A DNA stretch of 64,000 bases from Legionella beliardensis (GTDB taxonomy: Bacteria; Pseudomonadota; Gammaproteobacteria; Legionellales; Legionellaceae). Every line of letters begins with the position of its first letter. Position 1 is the first letter of the stretch. The notes under the pieces are model-generated. The model was not told the DNA's origin. It was given only the letters and a program-made list of their open reading frames with translations, and did not search any database. Shown piece by piece: positions 1 through 10,882 of this stretch. The stretch covers positions 285,001 through 349,000 of the forward strand of contig NZ_UGNV01000001.1 in the NCBI RefSeq assembly GCF_900452395.1, written 5' to 3'. The position numbers were made by a program, and so were the translations under genes.

Positions 1-1045
<1,045 letters not shown>

Positions 1046-1141
1046 ACCTGAAGTGCTGTAAGTGCTTAAGGTGAGCGCTTGTAACCATTTAATCTTTACC
1101 CACCGGCTAACTTACATGTAAGTTAACCGGTACCCAGTTTT

Positions 1142-1257
1142 CCTGGCGACCATAGCCGTTTGGAACCACCTGATCCATCTCGAACTCAGAAGTGAAACAG
1201 ACGTACGCCGATGATAGTGTGGGGCTTCCCCATGTGAAAGTAGGTCATCGCCAGGGC
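1142..1257 (+). rRNA. rrf: 5S ribosomal RNA
   Basis: About 116 nt starting CCTGGCGACC and ending GTCATCGCCAGG, so the two ends pair as helix I. The internal CCACCTGATCCATCTCGAACTCAG-type segment (the conserved loop B/C region) is present in full. It lies about 100 nt after the 23S end in the usual operon position. Ends are accurate to within a base or two. Confidence 0.97.
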
Positions 1258-1317
1258 TTTAATTGTTGTAATTACAGAAATAACATATATAATGTTTGCT
1301 CTGTTTAGAGGAAAATT

Positions 1318-1393
<76 letters not shown>

Positions 1394-1406
1394 TATGATG
1401 AAAAGT

Positions 1407-1437
1407 AAGCGTGCATTAGTTTTAGCACGCTTTTTTT
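1407..1437 (+). terminator. Rho-independent terminator of the rRNA/tRNA-Thr transcript
   Basis: AGCGTGC at 1408-1414 pairs with GCACGCT at 1425-1431 across an AT-rich loop, and runs straight into seven T residues (1431-1437). It sits 14 nt after the tRNA-Thr CCA end. Confidence 0.9.
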
Positions 1438-1568
1438 ATGGCTGTTGCCTAAGTAGTATTTACTTCCAAAAGCAATAAGATCATGAAAATACTGTGGATT
1501 TTTAAAAGCAGTCAGTGATCAAACCACAACTGTTTTTTTAGTTTAAGCTAGTCCTCATATAATCGTAC

Positions 1569-1597
1569 TTGACAATAGTCTTTTCGTGAAAGAAAAT
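1569..1597 (+). promoter_or_regulatory. Candidate sigma70 promoter for the tRNA-tuf operon
   Basis: A perfect -35 hexamer TTGACA (1569-1574), a 17-nt spacer, then GAAAAT (1592-1597), which matches 4 of 6 positions of TATAAT. It lies only 12 nt before the mature tRNA-Tyr, so transcription would begin almost at the tRNA. The weak -10 lowers confidence. Confidence 0.5.
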
Positions 1598-1609
1598 GGC
1601 GTTCATTTT

Positions 1610-1694
<85 letters not shown>

Positions 1695-1716
1695 GTTACG
1701 AAGAAGTAATAGACAA

Positions 1717-1790
1717 GCGGGTGTAGTTCAATGGTAGAACTTCAGCCTTCCAAGCTGATAGCGTGGGTTCGATTCCCATCACCCGCTCCA
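1717..1790 (+). tRNA. tRNA-Gly (anticodon TCC)
   Basis: A 74-nt cloverleaf with acceptor arms GCGGGTG/CACCCGC, anticodon loop CTTCCAA (TCC), T-arm GGTTCGATTCC and encoded CCA. It lies 22 nt after tRNA-Tyr. Confidence 0.97.
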
Positions 1791-1829
1791 AGCGTGTGTC
1801 AAAACTTCAAAACCGGTCTGTGCTTGAAG

Positions 1830-1905
<76 letters not shown>

Positions 1906-1938
1906 TAAATTATGAACTTTCTAGGGGGAGATTTTCCA

Positions 1939-3129
1939 ATGGCGAAGGAAAAGTTTGAACGTAAAAAGCCACACGTGAATGTGGGAACAATTGGTCACGT
2001 TGACCATGGAAAAACTACGCTGACTGCAGCGATTACAACCATTATGGCAAAGAAATTTGGTGGGACAGCAAAAGCTTATGACCAAATTGATGCTGCACCT
2101 GAAGAACGTGAGCGTGGTATTACCATATCTACAGCGCATGTTGAATATGAATCATCGAACCGCCACTATGCGCATGTGGATTGCCCAGGCCATGCCGATT
2201 ATGTGAAAAACATGATTACTGGGGCTGCGCAAATGGATGGTGCGATACTTGTGGTGTCAGCAGCAGATGGCCCAATGCCTCAAACGCGTGAGCACATTCT
2301 TTTATCTCGCCAAGTCGGTGTACCTTATATTGTCGTGTTCTTAAACAAAGCAGACATGGTCGATGACCCAGAGCTCTTAGAATTAGTAGAAATGGAAGTT
2401 CGTGACTTGTTAAGTAGTTATGAATTCCCTGGTGATGATATTCCAATCGTGGTTGGTTCTGCCTTAAAAGCACTTGAAGGCGAAACAAGTGACATCGGTG
2501 TTGCTGCGATTGAAAAACTGGTCGACACGATGGACTCTTACATTCCTGAGCCTGTTCGTAATATCGATAAAAGCTTCTTACTCCCTATCGAAGACGTATT
2601 CTCAATCTCTGGTCGTGGTACAGTGGTTACCGGTCGTATCGAGAGTGGTATTGTCAAAGTCGGTGAAGAAGTCGAAATCGTCGGTATTCGTGATACGCAG
2701 AAAACAACATGTACTGGCGTTGAAATGTTCCGTAAACTCCTTGATGAAGGGCGTGCCGGTGATAACGTGGGTATCTTATTGCGTGGTACAAAACGAGATG
2801 AAGTTGAGCGCGGTCAAGTATTAGCTAAACCAGGTACCATTAAACCTCATACCAAATTCGAAGCAGAAGTGTATGTGTTATCGAAAGATGAAGGCGGTCG
2901 CCATACACCTTTCTTCAATGGCTATCGTCCGCAGTTCTATTTCAGAACCACAGACGTAACCGGCTCTTGTGATTTACCAGAAGGCATCGAAATGGTTATG
3001 CCAGGTGATAACGTACAATTAACTGTACACCTCCATTCCCCAATCGCTATGGATGAAGGTTTACGCTTTGCGATACGTGAAGGTGGCCGCACCGTTGGTG
3101 CAGGCGTTGTTGCAAAAATAATCGAGTAA
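1939..3129 (+). CDS. tuf: Elongation factor Tu, copy 1
   Basis: EF-Tu (396 aa) is the GTPase that brings aminoacyl-tRNA to the ribosomal A site. The G motifs are in order: GHVDHGKT (about residue 19), [13 protein letters not shown] and NKAD, followed by the two beta-barrel domains. I start at the ATG at 1939 ([12 protein letters not shown]), with AGGGGGAG 9 nt upstream. An in-frame ATG 27 nt earlier would add nine residues unlike EF-Tu. At DNA level the gene is almost identical to the second copy at 18325-19515: the visible differences are codon 7 (GAA here, GAG there) and the stop codon (TAA here, TGA there). This copy is cotranscribed with tRNAs, like E. coli tufB. Confidence 0.98.
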   Translation: MAKEKFERKKPHVNVGTIGHVDHGKTTLTAAITTIMAKKFGGTAKAYDQIDAAPEERERGITISTAHVEYESSNRHYAHVDCPGHADYVKNMITGAAQMDGAILVVSAADGPMPQTREHILLSRQVGVPYIVVFLNKADMVDDPELLELVEMEVRDLLSSYEFPGDDIPIVVGSALKALEGETSDIGVAAIEKLVDTMDSYIPEPVRNIDKSFLLPIEDVFSISGRGTVVTGRIESGIVKVGEEVEIVGIRDTQKTTCTGVEMFRKLLDEGRAGDNVGILLRGTKRDEVERGQVLAKPGTIKPHTKFEAEVYVLSKDEGGRHTPFFNGYRPQFYFRTTDVTGSCDLPEGIEMVMPGDNVQLTVHLHSPIAMDEGLRFAIREGGRTVGAGVVAKIIE

Positions 3130-3136
3130 TATAGAT

Positions 3137-3164
3137 GGATGTGAGTTGGTACCATCTCACATCC
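3137..3164 (+). promoter_or_regulatory. Hairpin between tuf and tRNA-Trp
   Basis: GGATGTGAG (3137-3145) pairs perfectly with CTCACATCC (3156-3164) around a 10-nt loop. No T run follows, so it is unlikely to be a strong terminator. A processing or partial attenuation signal between the tuf mRNA and tRNA-Trp is the likelier role. Confidence 0.55.
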
Positions 3165-3181
3165 AATTGTGTTGTTAAGTT

Positions 3182-3257
3182 AGGCCAGTAGCTCAATTGG
3201 CAGAGCGGCGGTCTCCAAAACCGCAGGTTGGGGGTTCGATTCCCTCCTGGCCTGCCA
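3182..3257 (+). tRNA. tRNA-Trp (anticodon CCA)
   Basis: A 76-nt cloverleaf with acceptor arms AGGCCAG/CTGGCCT, anticodon CCA in the loop CTCCAAA, T-arm GGTTCGATTCC and encoded CCA end. Its position between tuf and secE is conserved in many gammaproteobacteria. Confidence 0.97.
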
Positions 3258-3271
3258 AAAACCATAAAAGT

Positions 3272-3643
3272 ATGAAAAATTCAATAAACTCAAAAAGTAA
3301 TTTTAAAGACATTGGTTTGTGGGCAGGCGTAGTGATAATTACTGTTGCTGCGTTTCTGTGTACTTATCATTTTAACTTTTCAGCACCTATTAAGGCTATT
3401 ATCTGGATCGTTTGGTTTGTATTAGCTATCTTTTTAGCTTACTTTACTACCACAGGTCGCCAAGTTTTTGCCTTTGTTGGCGAGGCAAAGATTGAGCTAC
3501 TAAAAGTAGTATGGCCTACACGCCAGGAGACTATTCAGACCACATCAATTGTTATGGTTATGGTGGCTGTAACAGGCTTTGTCCTTTGGGCCATTGATTC
3601 TGGAATGATGTGGGTCATTGCTAAAATAACTCATTTAGGTTGA
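3272..3643 (+). CDS. secE: Preprotein translocase subunit SecE
   Basis: SecE (123 aa) is the small essential clamp of the SecYEG inner-membrane channel. As in enteric SecE there are three hydrophobic segments: about residues 14-34, 42-61 and a C-terminal one at about 92-115. The conserved amphipathic stretch before the last helix reads [17 protein letters not shown], the SecE signature. An upstream in-frame start lies inside tRNA-Trp and is rejected. ATG 3272 is 14 nt after the tRNA and has no strong ribosome binding site. nusG follows after 5 nt, the usual secE-nusG pair. Confidence 0.95.
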   Translation: MKNSINSKSNFKDIGLWAGVVIITVAAFLCTYHFNFSAPIKAIIWIVWFVLAIFLAYFTTTGRQVFAFVGEAKIELLKVVWPTRQETIQTTSIVMVMVAVTGFVLWAIDSGMMWVIAKITHLG

Positions 3644-3648
3644 TAAAC

Positions 3649-4194
3649 GTGGACGAGCAGAAAACAAAACAGTGGTATGTAGTTCATGCGTATTCAGGAT
3701 ACGAAAATTTCGTTATGCGTGAAATTAAATCACGCGCAGAGCAGTACGATATGCAAGATAAAATCGGCGAAGTTGTTGTTCCTGCGGAAGAAGTAGTTGA
3801 AATGCGTGCTGGACAAAAACGAAAGAGTACACGTAAATTTTATCCTGGCTATGTTTTAGTTAATATGGTTATGGATGATAAAACATGGCACATGATCCGC
3901 AAAATTCCTCGCGTCTTAGGTTTTATTGGTGGCACGGGGCAAACGCCTACACCCATTTCAGATAAAGAAGCACACGACATATTGCAACGTATAGAAGACG
4001 GTGTAACTAAGCCAAGACCTAAAATTCTATTTGAACCTGGTGAAGTCGTCCGCGTCAAAGAAGGTCCCTTTGTTGACTTTAATGGTGTGGTTGAAGAGGT
4101 TAACTATGAGAAGAGTAGGCTACGCGTTGCTGTTCTTATTTTTGGTCGCTCAACGCCAGTAGAATTAGAGTTCAGTCAAGTAGAAAAAACATAA
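3649..4194 (+). CDS. nusG: Transcription termination/antitermination factor NusG
   Basis: NusG (181 aa) binds RNA polymerase through its NGN domain and Rho or ribosomal S10 through its KOW domain. The N-terminal [14 protein letters not shown] motif and the C-terminal KOW segment ([19 protein letters not shown]) are both clear, and the length is normal. The start is ambiguous. I choose GTG 3649, with AGG about 9 nt upstream. A TTG at 3640 would overlap the secE stop and has no ribosome binding site. Confidence 0.95.
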   Translation: MDEQKTKQWYVVHAYSGYENFVMREIKSRAEQYDMQDKIGEVVVPAEEVVEMRAGQKRKSTRKFYPGYVLVNMVMDDKTWHMIRKIPRVLGFIGGTGQTPTPISDKEAHDILQRIEDGVTKPRPKILFEPGEVVRVKEGPFVDFNGVVEEVNYEKSRLRVAVLIFGRSTPVELEFSQVEKT

Positions 4195-4268
4195 TTGTAT
4201 TTTTCATTGTATTTAGGCCTATTTATTATAATCACCTATTTTCAGCAAATTATTTAAGCTATTCTAAA

Positions 4269-4297
4269 TAGGCACAAATAAAAAATTATGATATAAT
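4269..4297 (+). promoter_or_regulatory. Candidate promoter of rplK
   Basis: TAGGCA (4269-4274, 4 of 6 to TTGACA), a 17-nt spacer, and a perfect TATAAT (4292-4297). It lies 83 nt upstream of rplK in the 185-nt nusG-rplK gap, where a separate ribosomal protein promoter is expected. A 9-nt inverted repeat (GCCTATTTA 4217-4225 / TAAATAGGC 4265-4273) partly overlaps the -35. Confidence 0.65.
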
Positions 4298-4379
4298 ATT
4301 TAGCTTTTGTAACTGGGGAGCTTGTTGATTTGCCTAGCATTCATCAATAAGCGTTATTGAACCCACTAAGGAGTCCTAA

Positions 4380-4814
4380 ATGGCTAAAAAAGTAGACGCA
4401 TACATTAAATTGCAAATCCCTGCAGGTAAAGCAAATCCGAGTCCACCAGTTGGTCCTGCCTTAGGGCAGCGCGGCGTGAACATTATGGAGTTTTGTAAAG
4501 CTTTTAATGCTACCACGCAAAATTTAGAACCAGGTTTGCCTACACCTGTTGTAATTACAGTCTATAATGATAAGAGCTTCACCTTTGTAACTAAAACTCC
4601 ACCCGCTTCTGTTTTAATTAAGAAGGCTGCAGGCATTCAAAGTGGTAGTGGTAATCCCAATACTAAGAAGGTTGGCAAAATTACTCGCGCACAAGCTGAA
4701 GAAATTGCTAAAACTAAAGAACCAGACCTAACAGCAGCTTCACTAGAGGCCGCAGTTCAATGTGTTATTGGAACTGCAAGAAGCATGGGTGTTGAAGTTG
4801 AAGGCGTGGAGTAA
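4380..4814 (+). CDS. rplK: 50S ribosomal protein L11
   Basis: L11 (144 aa) belongs to the GTPase-associated stalk base of the 50S subunit and is needed for RelA stimulation. The N-terminal proline-rich segment ([20 protein letters not shown]) and the C-terminal RNA-binding domain with GTARSMGV are typical, and the length is that of the family. AAGGAG lies just upstream of the ATG. rplA follows after 7 nt. Confidence 0.98.
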   Translation: MAKKVDAYIKLQIPAGKANPSPPVGPALGQRGVNIMEFCKAFNATTQNLEPGLPTPVVITVYNDKSFTFVTKTPPASVLIKKAAGIQSGSGNPNTKKVGKITRAQAEEIAKTKEPDLTAASLEAAVQCVIGTARSMGVEVEGVE

Positions 4815-4821
4815 GACGATC

Positions 4822-5517
4822 ATGGCTAAATTAAGTAAAAAACAGCAAAAATTACGCGAAAAAATTAAACCAAACTATCTTTATCCAGCTACGGAAGCAA
4901 TTGACATTCTAAAGGAGTTTACTAGTACTAAGTTTGAAGAAAGTGTAGATATTAGTGTTAATTTGGGTGTTGATCCTCGTAAATCGGATCAAGTTGTTCG
5001 TACTTCAACTAATTTACCTAAAGGAACAGGTAAAAAAGTTCGAGTTGCAGTATTTGCTCAAGGTGATAATGCTACTAAAGCTAAAAATGCTGGCGCAGAT
5101 GTTGTCGGCTTTGACGATTTAGCAGAGCAAATTAAAGCTGGCGATCTTAATTTTGATGTTGTTATTGCAACACCAGATGCTATGCGATTAGTTGGTCAGT
5201 TAGGGCAAATTTTAGGTCCTAGAGGTTTAATGCCTAACCCGAAAGTTGGTACTGTAACGATGAATGTTGAAGCCGCAGTAGTAGATGCTAAAGCTGGACA
5301 AGTTCGTTATCGTACAGATAAAAATGGTATAATTCATTGTACAGTAGGTAAAGTTCATTTTTCCGCAGAAGATTTAATAGAAAATATTGCCGCCTTACTT
5401 GTTGACCTAAAAAAAGCAAAACCTTCATCATCTAAAGGTGTTTATCTTAAGAAAATTACACTTTCATCTACTATGGGGCCTGGGTTACCTATTGATCTTG
5501 CGTCAATACCTGTGTAA
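4822..5517 (+). CDS. rplA: 50S ribosomal protein L1
   Basis: L1 (231 aa) forms the mobile L1 stalk at the ribosomal E site and, in E. coli, represses its own operon by binding the mRNA. The signature [15 protein letters not shown] is present, together with the early lysine-rich start [14 protein letters not shown]. The open frame extends 20 codons upstream into rplK. The ATG at 4822 matches the family N terminus and leaves a 7-nt gap. Confidence 0.98.
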   Translation: MAKLSKKQQKLREKIKPNYLYPATEAIDILKEFTSTKFEESVDISVNLGVDPRKSDQVVRTSTNLPKGTGKKVRVAVFAQGDNATKAKNAGADVVGFDDLAEQIKAGDLNFDVVIATPDAMRLVGQLGQILGPRGLMPNPKVGTVTMNVEAAVVDAKAGQVRYRTDKNGIIHCTVGKVHFSAEDLIENIAALLVDLKKAKPSSSKGVYLKKITLSSTMGPGLPIDLASIPV

Positions 5518-5544
5518 TATACATCGCCCTTAAATCCGCTTTCA

Positions 5545-5635
5545 CGGCATAGACATGGTTCGATGCCGTCGAAGACCGCAGGTGCCAATAGGCTTAATCT
5601 CCTGCGCAGACGGTGAACCGGCTTCGGTATTTACC
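5545..5635 (+). promoter_or_regulatory. L10 leader (autoregulatory r-protein leader RNA)
   Basis: The rplA-rplJ gap carries the conserved L10 leader. The core GTCGAAGACCGCAGGTG ... CTTAATCTCCTGCGCAGACGG is recognisable from gammaproteobacteria. Helices visible by eye: CGGCAT 5545-5550 / ATGCCG 5563-5568; CCGTC 5566-5570 / GACGG 5609-5613; GCAGG 5578-5582 / CCTGC 5601-5605. The first two share bases and so are alternative pairings. In E. coli, L10(L12)4 binds this leader and represses rplJL translation; the same role is inferred here. Confidence 0.9.
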
Positions 5636-5695
5636 TTAGACGGCCACCATAACTGTCAAATCTATCTGATTTGAACAACTAAGGAGGTCATTAAC

Positions 5696-6226
5696 GTGAC
5701 GATAACTTTAGCTACAAAAAAGGCCGTTGTAGAAGAGGTAACAAATGTTGCTTCTAAAGCTGTATCGGCTGTAGTTGCTGATTATCGCGGTTTGACTGTA
5801 AATCAAATGACTCAATTGCGAAGCGAAGCGCGAAAATCAGGTGTTTATTTACGGGTAGTTCGTAATACACTGACTCGTCGTGCTTTTGAGAATACTCAGT
5901 TTGCTTGCTTAAGCGAGAAATTAGTCGGTCCTTTATTTATAGCGCTTTCACTCGAAGCGCCTAGTGATGCGGCTCGCCTACTGAAAGACTTCGTAAAGAC
6001 ATTTGACAAGCTTGAAATCAAAGCATTATCTGTAGGTGGTCAAGTTTATGACTCTAGCCAGCTTGAAGCAGTTGCTAGCTTACCTACACGTGATGAAGCA
6101 TTAGCTAAGCTAATGTATGTGATGAAAGCACCAGTGGAGAAATTTGTTCGTACACTTGCAGAACCTCATGCCAAATTGGTAAGAACGATTGCTGCAGTAA
6201 AAGAGCAAAAAGAGCAAACCGCATAA
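5696..6226 (+). CDS. rplJ: 50S ribosomal protein L10
   Basis: L10 (176 aa) anchors the L7/L12 dimers to the 50S stalk base and is the translational repressor that acts on the leader just upstream. The N-terminal RNA-binding part (VSAVVADYRGLTVNQMTQLRSEARKSGV, residues about 22-50) and the C-terminal helix that holds L12 are present. The start is GTG at 5696 with a strong AAGGAGGT at 5681-5688. Confidence 0.97.
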   Translation: MTITLATKKAVVEEVTNVASKAVSAVVADYRGLTVNQMTQLRSEARKSGVYLRVVRNTLTRRAFENTQFACLSEKLVGPLFIALSLEAPSDAARLLKDFVKTFDKLEIKALSVGGQVYDSSQLEAVASLPTRDEALAKLMYVMKAPVEKFVRTLAEPHAKLVRTIAAVKEQKEQTA

Positions 6227-6257
6227 TCTAATATAAATTTTTAATTAGGAGCTAGAA

Positions 6258-6635
6258 ATGGCTGTTTCAAAAAATGAGATTCTCGAAACAATCTCTAACA
6301 TGACTGTTATGGAAGTGGTAGAGCTTATCGAAGCAATGGAAGAAAAATTTAATGTTTCTGCAGCTGCTGCGGCGGTTGCTGTTGCAGGTCCTGCAGCTGC
6401 TAACACTGCTGCTGCTGAAGAAAAAACTGAGTTTAACGTAGTTATGACTAGCTTTGGTGCAAACAAAGTAGGCGTAATTAAGGTTATTCGTACTATTACA
6501 GGTCTTGGCTTAAAAGAAGCTAAAGATTTGGTTGAAGGTGCTCCATCCACTGTTAAGGAAGGGGTATCAAAAGACGAAGCGGCTGATATCAAAAAACAAC
6601 TCGAAGAAGCTGGCGCTGCTGTCGAAATCAAGTAA
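6258..6635 (+). CDS. rplL: 50S ribosomal protein L7/L12
   Basis: L7/L12 (125 aa) is the multicopy stalk protein that recruits and activates translational GTPases. The dimerisation domain (1-33), an alanine-rich hinge (about 35-54) and the C-terminal factor-binding domain ([32 protein letters not shown]) are in order. AGGAG lies 7 nt upstream of the ATG. Confidence 0.98.
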   Translation: MAVSKNEILETISNMTVMEVVELIEAMEEKFNVSAAAAAVAVAGPAAANTAAAEEKTEFNVVMTSFGANKVGVIKVIRTITGLGLKEAKDLVEGAPSTVKEGVSKDEAADIKKQLEEAGAAVEIK

Positions 6636-6652
6636 TATTGTTATAATTTTTG

Positions 6653-6682
6653 AAACCCGGCCATGTTTACATGGCTGGGTTT
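6653..6682 (+). promoter_or_regulatory. rplL-rpoB intergenic attenuator/processing hairpin
   Basis: AAACCCGGCCATG (6653-6665) pairs with CATGGCTGGGTTT (6670-6682) through 13 pairs including one G-U, with a TTTA loop. No long T run follows. The position matches the E. coli rplL-rpoB attenuator and RNase III site, which sets a lower rpoBC level than the stalk proteins. Function here is inferred from position. Confidence 0.75.
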
Positions 6683-6721
6683 ATGTGTTTGATATTATCG
6701 ATAATTTACAGAGGAATCACC

Positions 6722-9700
6722 ATGACCATGGCCACTGCAGAAGCTCAATCTCAACACTATTCCCATGCTGAGCAAAAACGATTTCGCAAAAGCTTTGGTA
6801 GGCAGGCTGATAAAATGGCTATTCCTAACCTGCTTGATATCCAGCTGAAATCTTATGCAGATTTTTTAAGAGCTGATTCGAATTCGAATTTATACCAAAA
6901 TACAGGTCTTCATGCTGCCTTTTTGTCAGTTTTTCCTATACATAGTTTTTCTGGTAACGCAAGACTTGAATATGTTAGTTATAAATTAGGTGAGCCTGCA
7001 TTTGATGTTCGTGAATGTAAATTGCGTGGCTTAACTTATTCTGCACCTTTACGTGTTAAAATTAGACTCGTCGTTTTAGATAAAGATGCTCCAGGCGAGC
7101 CAAAACCAATTAAAGATATCCGCGAGCAAGATGTATTTATGGGTGAAATCCCCTTAATGACAGATGTTGGTACTTTTGTGATTAATGGTACCGAACGCGT
7201 TGTTGTATCACAATTACATCGATCCCCTGGCGTTATATTTGAACATGATCGTGGTAAAACCCATTCATCAGGTAAATTATTATACTCAGCAAGAATAATT
7301 CCTTACCGTGGTTCATGGTTAGATTTTGAATTTGATCCTAAAGACTGCGTCTTTGTTAGAATTGATCGTCGACGCAAGTTACCCGTTACAATTTTACTAC
7401 GGGCTTTAGGTTATGAAGTTGAAGATATACTTGGCGAGTTTTTCGAAACCACTGCATGTACCTTAAGAAATGGTGAGTTTCACATAAATTTAATTCCTTC
7501 GCGCTTGCGAGGAGAGATTGCTTCTTTCAATATCCAGGTTCCTGGCTCAAATGAATTAATTGTTGAGCAAGGTCGTCGTATTACAGCTCGACATATTAGA
7601 TTGATGGAAAAAAGCAATATGCAAGACCTTGTGGTGCCGCGTGATTATCTAATCGGCAAAGTGCTTGCAAAACACGTTATTAATACAGAGACAGGTGAAG
7701 TACTAGCCCAAGCTAATGAAGAAGTATCGGCAGAGTTACTTGATCAATTAGCAGAGCAGGGCATTTTGAACTTTGACATGATTTATACAAATGATCTCGA
7801 TCACGGCTCTTATATATCAGATACCCTTAAAATCGATCCTACCACTAGCCAGCTTGAAGCGCTTGTTGAAATTTATCGAATGATGCGCCCTGGTGAACCA
7901 CCAACGAAAGAAGCTGCAGAGGCGCTATTTAAAAATTTATTTTTTGCTGAGGATCGTTACGATCTATCTGCCGTTGGTCGCATGAAATTTAATCGACGCG
8001 TAGGCCGTAAAGACGACACAGGCCCTGGTACATTAACCAAAGAGGATATTCTTGCCGTAATTAAAACACTTATCGATATTCGCAATGGTATTGGCTTAGT
8101 TGATGATATTGATCACTTAGGTAATCGCCGTGTACGAAGTGTTGGGGAAATGGCTGAAAATCAATTCAGAGTTGGTTTAGTGCGAGTAGAGCGTGCTGTT
8201 AAAGAACGCTTAAGCCTTGTTGAATCAGAAAATTTAATGCCGCAAGACCTAATTAATGCGAAGCCAGTTTCTGCTGCTATTAAAGAGTTTTTTGGCTCAA
8301 GCCAATTATCTCAATTTATGGATCAGGTTAATCCACTTTCTGGCGTGACTCATAAACGCCGTGTCTCAGCATTAGGCCCAGGCGGCTTAACTCGAGAGCG
8401 TGCTGGTTTTGAGGTTCGCGACGTTCATACTACCCATTATGGGCGTGTATGTCCTATTGAAACACCTGAAGGTCCAAACATCGGATTAATTAATTCACTG
8501 TCAGTTTATGCACGTACTAACGATTATGGTTTTATTGAAACACCCTGCCGTAAGGTAGTTGATGGCCGCGTTACTGATGAAATAGAGTATTTATCAGCTA
8601 TTGAAGAGGTTGATCAATATATTGCCCAATCCAATGTTGCTGTTGATGAAAAAGGTAATATTATTGCTGATTTAGTGCCTTGCAGGCATCAGAATGAGTT
8701 TTCACTTACAACGCCTGATAAGATTAACTATATGGATGTTTCACCTAAGCAAATCGTATCAGTAGCTGCCTCATTAATTCCTTTCTTGGAGCATGATGAT
8801 GCTAACCGCGCCTTAATGGGTTCAAACATGCAGCGTCAAGCGGTACCAACTTTGCGGTCCGAGAAGCCATTAGTTGGAACAGGCATGGAACGTACAGTCG
8901 CATCAGACTCAGGCGTATCGGTTGTAGCCAAACGCGGTGGGATTATTGATTTAGTAGATGCTTCAAGAATAGTGGTTCGAGTTAATGATGATGAGACCAG
9001 CGCTGGCGAAACTGGCGTAGACATCTATAATTTAACTAAGTACTTCCGTTCTAATCAAGACACATGTATTAATCAGCGACCAATTGTTGCGAAAGGAGAC
9101 AGGATTCGTCGCGGTGATGTATTAGCGGATGGCCCTTGTACTGATATGGGTGAACTGGCTTTAGGGCAAAATTTGTTAGTAGCCTTTATGCCTTGGAATG
9201 GTTACAACTTTGAGGACTCTATATTAATTTCAGAAAGAATTGTTCAAGAAGAGCGGTTTACAACTATTCATATTGAAGAATTAACCTGTATAGCTCGTGA
9301 TACAAAATTAGGAACTGAAGAAATTACAGCAGACATCCCTAATGTGGGTGAATCTGCATTAGCAAGCCTTGATGAGTCAGGTGTTGTCTATATTGGCGCA
9401 GAAGTTAGTGCTGGTGACATCTTAGTTGGTAAAGTAACACCAAAAGGTGAAACACAGTTAACACCTGAAGAAAAATTATTACGCGCTATCTTCGGTGAAA
9501 AAGCATCGGATGTGAAAGATTCTTCATTACGAGTTCCATCTGGTATGAATGGTACTGTCATTGATGTACAGGTATTTACACGTGATGGGCTTGAAAAAGA
9601 TGAGCGAGCAAAAAGTATTGAGGAAGAGCATCTAGCACGGGTACGTAAGGATTTAATTGATGAGCGTCGTATTCGTGAAGAAGATATTTATCATCGTGTC

Positions 9701-10837
9701 TCTAATTTGCTATTAGATAAGCCAGCTACAGGTGGCCCAGGCAATATTAAAGCAGGTAAGGTTATTTCTGATGATTACCTAAGCTCAATTGACAGAGAAA
9801 AATGGTTTGACATTCGTGTTGACGATGAGGCCATTAGCCAGCAATTAGAGCAGCTTTCTAAGCAGCTTGAATTACTTAGTAAAGAAATGGAAAAACGCTT
9901 TAATGATAGCCGTAAAAAAATAGTTCAAGGTGATGATTTAGCACCAGGCGTATTGAAAATTGTTAAAGTGTATCTTGCTGTAAAACGTCGCGTTCAGCCT
10001 GGTGATAAGATGGCAGGTCGACATGGAAATAAAGGGGTCATTTCAATCGTTGTGCCTGTTGAAGATATGCCTTATATGGAAGATGGCACAGCAGTAGATA
10101 TTGTTTTAAACCCATTAGGTGTACCTTCTCGTATGAATATTGGGCAGGTTTTAGAGACTCATTTAGGTTTAGCTGCGAAAGGACTAGGTAATAGGATTGC
10201 TAATTTAATTGATACAGAGCAACCCGTTGACGAAATACGCGCTTTTGTAAACAAGATTTATAACCATGATGACATGCAACGAGTTAATTTAGATTTATTA
10301 GATGACAATCAATTTAAACTATTGGCTGATAATCTCCGTAATGGAGTGCCTATGGCAACGCCAGTGTTTGATGGGGCATCAGAAGCTGAAATTAAATCAA
10401 TGTTGGAGCTTGCTGGATTACCAGCTGATGGAAAAACAACATTAGTTGATGGAAGAACTGGCCGTAAATTTGATAATCCGGTCACAGTTGGTTATATGTA
10501 CATGCTAAAACTCAACCATTTAGTTGATGATAAAATGCATGCTCGATCTACAGGTTCTTATAGCCTTGTAACTCAGCAGCCATTAGGTGGTAAAGCGCAG
10601 TTTGGTGGACAACGATTTGGAGAAATGGAAGTTTGGGCACTTGAAGCATATGGTGCTGCTTATACGCTGCAAGAAATGTTAACAGTTAAATCAGATGATG
10701 TCGGAGGACGAACTAAGATCTATAAAAATATAGTTGATGGTGATCATCGTATGGATCCTGGAATGCCTGAATCATTTAATGTATTGCTAAAAGAGATTCG
10801 TGCGCTAGGTATTGATATTGAATTAGACCATGACTAA
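6722..10837 (+). CDS. rpoB: DNA-directed RNA polymerase subunit beta
   Basis: RpoB (1371 aa) is the beta subunit carrying half of the polymerase active site and the rifampicin pocket. All conserved blocks are visible, including [15 protein letters not shown] near residue 1090. The rifampicin region reads [23 protein letters not shown]: the positions equivalent to E. coli D516, H526 and S531 are wild type, while N518 is Val. The frame is open 72 nt upstream through the attenuator hairpin. I start at ATG 6722 because AGAGGA lies 7 nt upstream and the downstream sequence matches the family; ATG 6728 is the alternative. rpoC follows after 45 nt. Confidence 0.97.
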   Translation: MTMATAEAQSQHYSHAEQKRFRKSFGRQADKMAIPNLLDIQLKSYADFLRADSNSNLYQNTGLHAAFLSVFPIHSFSGNARLEYVSYKLGEPAFDVRECKLRGLTYSAPLRVKIRLVVLDKDAPGEPKPIKDIREQDVFMGEIPLMTDVGTFVINGTERVVVSQLHRSPGVIFEHDRGKTHSSGKLLYSARIIPYRGSWLDFEFDPKDCVFVRIDRRRKLPVTILLRALGYEVEDILGEFFETTACTLRNGEFHINLIPSRLRGEIASFNIQVPGSNELIVEQGRRITARHIRLMEKSNMQDLVVPRDYLIGKVLAKHVINTETGEVLAQANEEVSAELLDQLAEQGILNFDMIYTNDLDHGSYISDTLKIDPTTSQLEALVEIYRMMRPGEPPTKEAAEALFKNLFFAEDRYDLSAVGRMKFNRRVGRKDDTGPGTLTKEDILAVIKTLIDIRNGIGLVDDIDHLGNRRVRSVGEMAENQFRVGLVRVERAVKERLSLVESENLMPQDLINAKPVSAAIKEFFGSSQLSQFMDQVNPLSGVTHKRRVSALGPGGLTRERAGFEVRDVHTTHYGRVCPIETPEGPNIGLINSLSVYARTNDYGFIETPCRKVVDGRVTDEIEYLSAIEEVDQYIAQSNVAVDEKGNIIADLVPCRHQNEFSLTTPDKINYMDVSPKQIVSVAASLIPFLEHDDANRALMGSNMQRQAVPTLRSEKPLVGTGMERTVASDSGVSVVAKRGGIIDLVDASRIVVRVNDDETSAGETGVDIYNLTKYFRSNQDTCINQRPIVAKGDRIRRGDVLADGPCTDMGELALGQNLLVAFMPWNGYNFEDSILISERIVQEERFTTIHIEELTCIARDTKLGTEEITADIPNVGESALASLDESGVVYIGAEVSAGDILVGKVTPKGETQLTPEEKLLRAIFGEKASDVKDSSLRVPSGMNGTVIDVQVFTRDGLEKDERAKSIEEEHLARVRKDLIDERRIREEDIYHRVSNLLLDKPATGGPGNIKAGKVISDDYLSSIDREKWFDIRVDDEAISQQLEQLSKQLELLSKEMEKRFNDSRKKIVQGDDLAPGVLKIVKVYLAVKRRVQPGDKMAGRHGNKGVISIVVPVEDMPYMEDGTAVDIVLNPLGVPSRMNIGQVLETHLGLAAKGLGNRIANLIDTEQPVDEIRAFVNKIYNHDDMQRVNLDLLDDNQFKLLADNLRNGVPMATPVFDGASEAEIKSMLELAGLPADGKTTLVDGRTGRKFDNPVTVGYMYMLKLNHLVDDKMHARSTGSYSLVTQQPLGGKAQFGGQRFGEMEVWALEAYGAAYTLQEMLTVKSDDVGGRTKIYKNIVDGDHRMDPGMPESFNVLLKEIRALGIDIELDHD

Positions 10838-10882
10838 TTACTCAGTGATGTATTCTGACAACTAATTTTTGGAGGCATAGAT

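Noticed and set aside
2216-2824. Other-frame ORFs inside both tuf genes
   Set aside because: They recur in both tuf copies because the genes are identical, and have no independent evidence.
4217-4273. Terminator after nusG from the 9-nt inverted repeat
   Set aside because: Loop of 39 nt and no T run after it, so not a credible intrinsic terminator.
6650-6721. Upstream in-frame start adding 24 residues to RpoB
   Set aside because: It would translate through the rplL-rpoB hairpin and has no ribosome binding site; ATG 6722 has one.
8310-8400. Rifampicin-resistance change in RpoB (Val at the E. coli N518 position)
   Set aside because: The key positions 516, 526 and 531 are wild type, and I believe Val here is normal for Legionella, so no resistance is inferred.
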